Below, in pieces: positions 60,639 to 64,000 of a stretch of 64,000 bases of DNA. The notes beneath the pieces are model-generated. The model was not told where the DNA came from, searched no databases, and was given only the letters and a program-made list of their open reading frames with translations. Made by a program: the position numbers and the translations under genes. Numbering within the stretch: the first letter of the stretch is position 1; each line of letters starts with the position of its first letter. Source of the stretch: Exiguobacterium artemiae 255-15 (GTDB lineage Bacteria > Bacillota > Bacilli > Exiguobacteriales > Exiguobacteriaceae); the NCBI RefSeq assembly GCF_000019905.1, contig NC_010556.1:2196001-2260000 (forward strand), given 5' to 3'.

Positions 60639-61382
60639 CTATTCAGATAACATCCAATCAATGACTTGTTTCGTCACAAGCATTTTTTGATGGATTGGAA
60701 ATTGATGCGCGTACTGATAGATGATCAAGCGGGTCTGTTCCGGATAACGGGCCGCATAGTTCGTCGCATGACGCAGTCGGACATTTTGATCATATAATCC
60801 GTGAATCAGCAAGATTTCCCCTTGAGGCGGAAAATACAATGGCGACCGGACACGGTATGCCTGCAACTGTTGTTGCGGAACTCCCCCCGTAAACCGTCTG
60901 AGCATTTTTCGCATCGTCTGTTGTTCTTCATACGTCCAAGTCAGATTCGTTACACCGGCCCATGAAACCGTCCGGGCGACTTCACGATGGTGCGCAAGTA
61001 AAAGCGCCATCTGTCCGCCACGGGAAAAACCGAAGACCGATGTCCGCTCGACATATTGATCGAGCCAATCAAACGCACTGATGGCGTCGAGGATATCCCG
61101 GTGTCCGAAGTCTTCTTTCCCCGTCCCTCCTAGATTACCGCGGTAAAAAGGAGCCATGACGAGATAACCGGCTTGCGCGAACTGCATTAAGCGGGTCGGC
61201 CGAACCATGCCGATATTACGTGTCCCACCACGTAAATACAAAAGACCTTGCCCGTTCGCGTGAACCGGCAGGATGACATACGCTCCGACCCGTTCCCCGT
61301 CGGATGTTTCATAAAAGACCCGAAAGGTGCGGAACGGTCCCTGCCGCGGGAGCTCAAACCAATCGGCGTTCGGCGAGTACAC
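60639..61382 (-). CDS. Alpha/beta hydrolase, prolyl-oligopeptidase-like
   Basis: 247 residues with start at GTG 61382, seven bases after GGAG; an upstream GTG at 61403 is too close to its ribosome site. The fold is that of S9/dienelactone-type hydrolases: LYLRGGTRN (oxyanion loop), AFDWLDQYVERTSVFGFSRGGQMALLLA (nucleophile Ser in GFSRGG), LIHGLYDQNVRL (Asp) and YQYAHQFPIHQ (His). Substrate unknown. It overlaps the 3' end of ytkD by 29 bases, so it is coupled to it. Confidence 0.83.
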   Translation of the reverse strand: MYSPNADWFELPRQGPFRTFRVFYETSDGERVGAYVILPVHANGQGLLYLRGGTRNIGMVRPTRLMQFAQAGYLVMAPFYRGNLGGTGKEDFGHRDILDAISAFDWLDQYVERTSVFGFSRGGQMALLLAHHREVARTVSWAGVTNLTWTYEEQQTMRKMLRRFTGGVPQQQLQAYRVRSPLYFPPQGEILLIHGLYDQNVRLRHATNYAARYPEQTRLIIYQYAHQFPIHQKMLVTKQVIDWMLSE

Positions 61383-61827
61383 GAAGAGTCTCCGGAAGGA
61401 CACGGTCCTTCATCATGAAGCTGTATTGGCGGTTCGTATCTAAACGTTTCGGGATATCGTCTAGTAAATAGGCTCCGTCCGTCTCATCGACAGCCAGGTG
61501 TGGAACCAGTGATTCGATTTGAGCGAAGTAGATATTTTTGATGATCGTGTCTCCTCGACCCTCGACCCGGTATTGTCCGATGTACTGGAGACGTTCGATA
61601 CGTCCCCCTGTCTCTTCCATGACTTCCCGGTATGCGGCTTCCTCCGCCGTCTCCCCCGGCTCGACTTTTCCACCCGGAAACTCATATCCCCGTTGCTTGT
61701 GATGCGTCAGTAACCATTTCCCTTCGTACACGGCAATGACCCAGACATGAAGCGGATGGACTGAAAACGGATGGTCTTCAAAACTCAGTTCAACCCGATT
61801 TTGATAATAATCTAAAAACGTAATCAC
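61354..61827 (-). CDS. ytkD: Nudix hydrolase YtkD
   Basis: 157 residues starting at GTG 61827, which aligns with the family N-terminus (FLDYYQNRVELSFEDHPFS) and has GAGGTG upstream; the longer frame to 61860 lacks a fitting ribosome site. The Nudix box GGKVEPGETAEEAAYREVMEETG (about 60-82) is complete. In Bacillus, YtkD hydrolyses 8-oxo-dGTP and other nucleoside triphosphates. First gene of a two-gene unit with the hydrolase. Confidence 0.92.
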   Translation of the reverse strand: MITFLDYYQNRVELSFEDHPFSVHPLHVWVIAVYEGKWLLTHHKQRGYEFPGGKVEPGETAEEAAYREVMEETGGRIERLQYIGQYRVEGRGDTIIKNIYFAQIESLVPHLAVDETDGAYLLDDIPKRLDTNRQYSFMMKDRVLPETLRVLAERRLV

Positions 61828-61917
61828 GTGCGTGCACCTCATTTCTTCTTCTCTCTTCACTTTACCTGTTTCGAAAGCATTCTAAAAGTGAAAGTGCGTA
61901 GGAATTTGCCAGAATGA

Positions 61918-61951
61918 CAAAAAAAGACATCCCTCTGAATCGAGAGATGTC
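61918..61951 (-). terminator. pgi terminator
   Basis: Hairpin GACATC-CTCT / AGAG-ATGTC (61926-61936 / 61942-61951) with T-run on the reverse strand. Confidence 0.82.
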
Positions 61952-61958
61952 CGGATGC

Positions 61959-63308
61959 TTATTTCAAGCGAGCTTCAAGCTCTGCTTTTTCTGCTTCAAA
62001 TCCAGGTTTACCGAGTAAGGCAAACATGTTTTTCTTGTACGCTTCAACACCCGGCTGATCGAACGGGTTCACACCAAGCAGGTATCCACTCATGGCACAT
62101 GCTTTTTCGAAGAAGTAGAACAAGAATCCGAGATGATACGGTGTCATCTCAGGCAATTCGACCGTCAAGTTCGGAACTTGTCCATCTGTGTGGGCAAGCA
62201 ACGTTCCTTCCGCTGCCTTGTCGTTGACGAATTGAATCGATTTTCCTTCCAGGAAGTTTAAACCGTCGAGATCCTGGGCGTCTTTTTCAATCGTTAATGC
62301 ATGACGCGCTTGTCCGACTTTAATAACTGTTTCGAACAAATCACGACGTCCTTCCTGGACATATTGTCCCATCGAGTGAAGATCCGTTGAGAAGTCGACG
62401 GCAGCCGGGAAGATTCCTTTGAAGTCTTTTCCTTCTGACTCTCCGTACAACTGTTTCCACCACTCGGACACATAGTGTAAGGCCGGTTCGTAGTTAACGA
62501 GCAACTCGATCGTTTTCCCTTTAGCGTATAATGCGTTCCGGACGACTGCGTACTGGTACGCTTCGTTTTCCGCCAAGTTCTCGTTTGAGAACTGAACCTG
62601 GGCATCACGTGCACCTGCCATCAACTCTTCGATCGAAATGCCGGCTGCTGCGATCGGCAACAGACCAACCGGTGTCAAGACAGAGAAACGACCTCCGACG
62701 TCATCCGGGATCACAAATGTCTGGTATCCTTCCGAGTCCGCAAGTGTTTTCAAAGCGCCGCGTGCTTTATCCGTCGTTGCGTAAATCCGGTCTTTCGCAC
62801 CCGCTTTACCGTACTTGTCTTCCATGAACGTTTTTAACAGACGGAACGAAATCGCCGGTTCTGTCGTCGTGCCTGATTTCGAGATGATGTTGACCGACAC
62901 ATCTTTTCCTTCAAGTACTTGGAACAAATCGTGTAAGTACGTCGAAGAAATGTTATGTCCAGCATAAATGATTTGCGGAGCTTTCCGCTCTTCTTTTGAC
63001 AATAAGTTGTGGAACGAATGACCCAGCATCTCGATTGCAGCACGTGCACCAAGATACGATCCGCCGATTCCGACGACCAACAAGACGTCTGAATCCGACT
63101 TGATTTTTTCAGCTGCTGCCTGAATTTTTTCAAATTCCGCTTTGTCATAGTTTGTCGGTAAATCGACCCATCCTAAGAAATCACTGCCGGCACCTGTGCC
63201 GTTGTGGATTGCTCCGTGTAATGTTTTTACCGTATCCGCCATATAGTCTACTTCATGTTGTCCTACGAATTGTAGGGCCTTCGAATAATCAAAACGTACC
63301 GTTGTCAT
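61959..63308 (-). CDS. pgi: Glucose-6-phosphate isomerase
   Basis: Interconverts glucose 6-phosphate and fructose 6-phosphate. 449 residues, the compact Gram-positive form. [18 protein letters not shown] (about 79-96), [19 protein letters not shown] (about 140-158), [19 protein letters not shown] (about 206-224) and the active-site SMGQYVQEG are the known signatures. AAGGAGGAC precedes the ATG. Next to the iron alcohol dehydrogenase gene, as with yugJ-pgi in Bacillus. Confidence 0.97.
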   Translation of the reverse strand: MTTVRFDYSKALQFVGQHEVDYMADTVKTLHGAIHNGTGAGSDFLGWVDLPTNYDKAEFEKIQAAAEKIKSDSDVLLVVGIGGSYLGARAAIEMLGHSFHNLLSKEERKAPQIIYAGHNISSTYLHDLFQVLEGKDVSVNIISKSGTTTEPAISFRLLKTFMEDKYGKAGAKDRIYATTDKARGALKTLADSEGYQTFVIPDDVGGRFSVLTPVGLLPIAAAGISIEELMAGARDAQVQFSNENLAENEAYQYAVVRNALYAKGKTIELLVNYEPALHYVSEWWKQLYGESEGKDFKGIFPAAVDFSTDLHSMGQYVQEGRRDLFETVIKVGQARHALTIEKDAQDLDGLNFLEGKSIQFVNDKAAEGTLLAHTDGQVPNLTVELPEMTPYHLGFLFYFFEKACAMSGYLLGVNPFDQPGVEAYKKNMFALLGKPGFEAEKAELEARLK

Positions 63309-63342
63309 TCACTCGTCCTCCTTATTCATTCGCAAACAAATG

Positions 63343-63380
63343 CGACCTTCCTTTTCATTAAAACGCAAGAAGGAAGGTCG
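63343..63380 (-). terminator. Hairpin between the alcohol dehydrogenase gene and pgi
   Basis: 11-bp perfect stem CGACCTTCCTT / AAGGAAGGTCG (63343-63353 / 63370-63380). The tail on the reverse strand is only moderately T-rich, so it may be a weak terminator or attenuator in the pgi leader. Confidence 0.5.
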
Positions 63381-63420
63381 TTCAAGTCTTTTGTGAAAAG
63401 ATTAGCAAATGTTATGGCGC

Positions 63421-64000
63421 TTACAAAGCCGCTGTTACGATTTGGCGGACATCTTCGTTGCCAAGTGATTTGAAGTTACCGAAGTCTCCGCGTGTCATTG
63501 CTGATTTTACGATTGAGTCGACTGTATCTTCTTTGATGTCGTAATCTGCAAGACGGTTTGGAGCACCGAGTGACGTCCAGAACGCACTGATGGCATCGAT
63601 TGTAGCGTGTGCTGCTTCCATTTCTGATTTACCAGTCGTATCAACGTCAAAGACATTTTCACCGAGCGTGACGAAACGGTGTGCGTTTGACTCGTCGAGG
63701 ACATGACGCATCCAGTTCGGGAAGAGAATCGCCAGACCACCTGCGTGCGGGATATCATGAACAGCTGAAACCGCATGCTCAATGTTGTGTGACGCCCAGT
63801 CACCGCGTGCGCCCATTTGCAGGACACCATTGAGTGCCATCGTACCGGCAAACAGGATGGTACCGCGGAGTTCAACGTTCTCAAGATCGTTGACGAGTTT
63901 CGGTGCTGCTTCGACGACCGCTTTCATGACGCCTTCCGTCATCCGTTCTTGAACCGGTGCATGTGCCGTATGGAAGTATTGCTCAAGGCAATGACTCATC
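63421..64000 (-). CDS. yugJ: Iron-containing alcohol dehydrogenase (YugJ-like), 5' part outside the window
   Basis: C-terminal part (at least 192 residues) of a group III iron-dependent alcohol dehydrogenase, the NADH-dependent butanol dehydrogenase type. The visible segment includes [42 protein letters not shown], where three metal histidines lie ([23 protein letters not shown]), and a helical C-terminus. The first methionine seen is internal; the true start is beyond the window edge. Neighbour of pgi, as in Bacillus. Probably reduces aldehydes during fermentation. Confidence 0.88.
   Translation of the reverse strand, partial: MSHCLEQYFHTAHAPVQERMTEGVMKAVVEAAPKLVNDLENVELRGTILFAGTMALNGVLQMGARGDWASHNIEHAVSAVHDIPHAGGLAILFPNWMRHVLDESNAHRFVTLGENVFDVDTTGKSEMEAAHATIDAISAFWTSLGAPNRLADYDIKEDTVDSIVKSAMTRGDFGNFKSLGNEDVRQIVTAAL

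Overview
The window is a chromosomal segment of a low-to-mid GC Gram-positive bacterium of the order Bacillales. Gene order closely follows the Bacillus subtilis yts-to-ytf region (ezrA, ytsP, rpsD, tyrS, acsA-acuABC, ccpA, aroA, ytxH, ytxG, murC, ytpR, ytpQ, ytpP, ytoP, ytzB, trmB, ytmP, amyX, ytlQ, thpR, pepV, ytzE, pseudouridine synthase, murJ, ytfP, leuS, mnmM, metK, pckA). No sporulation or competence genes are seen. An Exiguobacterium-like organism is my best guess, from gene order and protein character; no search was run. No rRNA, tRNA, CRISPR array or prophage was found. Most of the window is core metabolism, cell-envelope and translation genes, densely packed and divided by clear intrinsic terminators.

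Layout. 1-6.7 kb: end of an amidohydrolase, division regulator EzrA, free methionine-R-sulfoxide reductase, ribosomal protein S4 with a long structured leader, biotin transporter BioY under a perfect BirA operator, and tyrS behind a T-box. 6.7-14.7 kb: a class A PBP with a Lys/Ala/Asp 15-residue repeat tail, the divergent acsA / acuABC acetate-acetoin module (acetyl-CoA synthetase plus its acetylating and deacetylating enzymes), and a FixH-like lipoprotein. 14.7-26.5 kb: ccpA, aroA, ytxH-ytxG, an M29 aminopeptidase, Dps, murC, a short acidic protein that sits at the sftA locus and looks like SftA without its motor, ytpR-ytpQ-ytpP and an orphan PTS IIC protein. 26.6-40.5 kb: M42 aminopeptidase, small membrane and secreted proteins, trmB, a 34-residue membrane peptide, the acetoin genes alsS-alsD, then a reverse-strand run MFS-thpR-ytlQ-amyX-ytmP, and pepV with ytzE.

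40.5-64 kb: an NAD(P)-binding protein, pseudouridine synthase-murJ, ytfP, an anchored protein of unknown function, leuS behind a T-box, HAD phosphatase, BioF2-type acetyltransferase, MFS transporter, mnmM, an IS3-family element, hydrolase and acetyltransferase genes, metK with a SAM-I riboswitch, pckA, an EAL-HDOD protein, ytkD, pgi and the end of an iron alcohol dehydrogenase gene.

How it works together: carbon overflow and its reversal dominate. CcpA is encoded here, and likely CcpA sites lie in acsA and upstream of pckA; pckA also carries two sites matching the CcpN consensus. AlsS/AlsD make acetoin, Acs/Acu deal with acetate, and Pgi and PckA serve glycolysis and gluconeogenesis. RNA-level control is common: two T-boxes, one SAM-I riboswitch and a probable S4 autoregulatory leader. 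The most unusual items are the motor-less SftA-like protein, the IS3 element inserted exactly in the loop of a bidirectional terminator, the PBP repeat tail, a 94-nt folded element next to ccpA and a CydS-like micro-peptide.
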